A stretch of 64,000 nt of DNA, taken from Streptomyces roseolilacinus (GTDB lineage Bacteria > Actinomycetota > Actinomycetes > Streptomycetales > Streptomycetaceae). Under the pieces are notes generated by a model. The model was not told the origin of the DNA, ran no database searches, and saw nothing but the letters and a program-made list of their open reading frames with translations. Positions 62,949 through 64,000 of this stretch are shown piece after piece. How positions within the stretch are numbered: position 1 is the first letter of the stretch; the number at the start of each line of letters is the position of its first letter. Position numbers and translations under genes: made by a program. Where the stretch lies: the NCBI RefSeq assembly GCF_014649335.1, contig NZ_BMSV01000002.1, positions 186,001-250,000 of the forward strand. Reading direction: 5' to 3'.

Positions 62949-64000
62949 GTGAGCAGCCACGACGCCGCACAACGCGGCACCGCGCCGAAGGGGGCCCGCC
63001 ATGCCGTGCGGGCCGGGCTGGAGGCCCTCGCCGCGGTGCTCGCCGCCCTCGCCGCGATGGCGGTGACCGCGGCCCTCGGGCTGTGGGCGGCGGGCGCGAC
63101 CGACCTGCCCGGCGGGGCGTTCCCCCGGGTCGTCGCCGCCGTCGTCGTGATGGCGGCGGGCGGCGACGTCGAGCTGGCGGGCGGCGCGGGCGACCTCGCC
63201 CGTACGGACGCCGACCTGACCGCCATGCCGCTGTCCGTGTCCCTGGCCGGAGCCCTCACGCTCGCCGCCGGTTTCCTGCGGCCGCTGCGCCACCGTGCCG
63301 TCGTCCCGGCGGGCGAGCTCCTCGGACGCGTCGCCGGCACGGCCGCCCTCTGGCTCGCCGGGCTCGCCGGGCTCGCGGCCCTGGCCCGCCACACCTTCAC
63401 CGACCTGCTGCCCGCCGACTCGCCCGCCGACCTGCTCGGGGAGCTGCTCGGGGACCTCCTGGACGCCCCGCCCAGCCTCGGCTTCCGCGCCGACCTCGGC
63501 AGCACGCTCCTGTACGGCCTGCTGTGGATGCTCGGCGTCCTCGTCCTGGCCCTGCTGGTCTCCCGCCGGGCCCCGCTCCCGGTCCGGCTGGTGCGCTACC
63601 AGGAACCCGTACGCCCGGCCGCGTCCGCCATGCTGCTCCTGCTGCTCGCGTACGTCGTCCTCGGCCTGGTCGTCGGCCTCGTCGTGGCCGCCACCCGCGG
63701 CCATGCGGCGGACACGTTCGCCGTGCTCCTCCTGGGCCTTCCCAACCTGGCCTGGCTCGCCCTGGGCCTCGGCATCGGCGCCTCCTGGGAGGGCCGGGTC
63801 GACGGCCCCTTCGGGCTGCCCATGCCGCGCGTCCTCGACCGGGTCCTGCGCGGACCCGACGACGCCACCCTCGACGTGCGCTCCCTCGCCGCCCACGACG
63901 ACCGCGCCTGGTGGCTGATCCCCGTCGCGGCGGCGCTGCTGCTGGCCGCCGCCTTCGTGACGGCGGTCCGCTCGCCGGCGCGCACCCGTCCGTGGCAGCA
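62949..64000 (+). CDS. Streptophobe family membrane protein (C-terminus beyond right edge)
   Basis: The first 350 codons of a multi-pass membrane protein. The N-terminus (APKGARHAVRAGLEALAAVLAALAAMAVTAALGLWAAG) and later segments (LPVRLVRYQEPVRPAASAMLLLLLAYVVLGLVVGLV, LLLGLPNLAWLALGLGIGASWEGRVDGPFGLPMPRVLD) are those of the Streptomyces-restricted streptophobe family, function unknown. About seven membrane helices are visible so far. The GTG at 62949 has no ribosome site, but TAGCGT ends six bases before it, so the message is probably leaderless. It is divergent from the DUF6777 gene. Confidence 0.85.
   Translation, partial: MSSHDAAQRGTAPKGARHAVRAGLEALAAVLAALAAMAVTAALGLWAAGATDLPGGAFPRVVAAVVVMAAGGDVELAGGAGDLARTDADLTAMPLSVSLAGALTLAAGFLRPLRHRAVVPAGELLGRVAGTAALWLAGLAGLAALARHTFTDLLPADSPADLLGELLGDLLDAPPSLGFRADLGSTLLYGLLWMLGVLVLALLVSRRAPLPVRLVRYQEPVRPAASAMLLLLLAYVVLGLVVGLVVAATRGHAADTFAVLLLGLPNLAWLALGLGIGASWEGRVDGPFGLPMPRVLDRVLRGPDDATLDVRSLAAHDDRAWWLIPVAAALLLAAAFVTAVRSPARTRPWQ

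Overview
The window reads as chromosomal DNA of a Streptomyces-type actinomycete. GC content is very high, codons end almost always in G or C, and many starts are GTG (a few TTG) with GGAGG-like ribosome sites. Families typical of the genus appear: a streptophobe protein, DUF6777, DUF4247/DUF2617, a large ATP-binding LuxR regulator, and sugar ABC systems with no ATPase of their own. I see no rRNA, tRNA, CRISPR array, insertion sequence or prophage. Genes were called from motifs, start-site signals and overlaps; nothing was searched against a database.

Layout. 0-17.5 kb is mostly housekeeping and accessory metabolism: an FUSC-type exporter cut by the left edge, an SDR oxidoreductase, a catalase behind a strong inverted repeat, a coupled nucleotidyltransferase/BON/phosphoesterase operon, an amino-acid ABC importer, a two-RCK channel-like protein, a cold-shock protein, an esterase, a NUDIX hydrolase, a family-5 uracil-DNA glycosylase, a GntR regulator with a zinc alcohol dehydrogenase, and a flavoprotein. 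17.5-30.6 kb is rich in metal and regulatory features: an NmtR-like sensor divergent from a P1B-4 metal-exporting ATPase with a shared operator, a cysteine-free ribosomal protein L32 behind a Zur-like box, PadR, 2,4-dienoyl-CoA reductase, a CbiMNQO cobalt importer behind a cobalamin riboswitch, the PTS-type dihydroxyacetone kinase DhaKLM, and flotillin with an NfeD-like partner.

30.7-45.1 kb holds a PucR regulator, DoxX and DUF3533 membrane proteins, HutD, a small secreted protein, a D-glucarate catabolic set (kdgD, LysR, gudD), a four-gene membrane/polyamine-type operon (DUF2617, DUF4247 lipoprotein, DUF350, membrane aminopropyltransferase) and a secreted subtilase with a P-domain. 45.2-56.8 kb holds a LuxR-type ATPase regulator and a complete galactan-utilisation locus: secreted GH53 endo-galactanase, cytoplasmic GH42 beta-galactosidase, a binding protein, two permeases and a LacI regulator, with matching operators in the divergent promoter. 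The last 7 kb holds a 1274-residue helical-repeat protein of unknown function, a decayed family-11 rhamnogalacturonan lyase, a DUF6777 protein with a TDTP tandem repeat, and a streptophobe protein cut by the right edge.

How the parts connect. GH53 would cut galactan outside the cell, the ABC system would import the oligosaccharides, and GH42 would hydrolyse them; the nearby lyase remnant suggests a formerly wider attack on rhamnogalacturonan I. KdgD and GudD perform consecutive steps from D-glucarate to 2-oxoglutarate semialdehyde. Several genes carry recognisable metal control: zinc (L32), cobalt or nickel (NmtR/ATPase) and cobalamin (Cbi).
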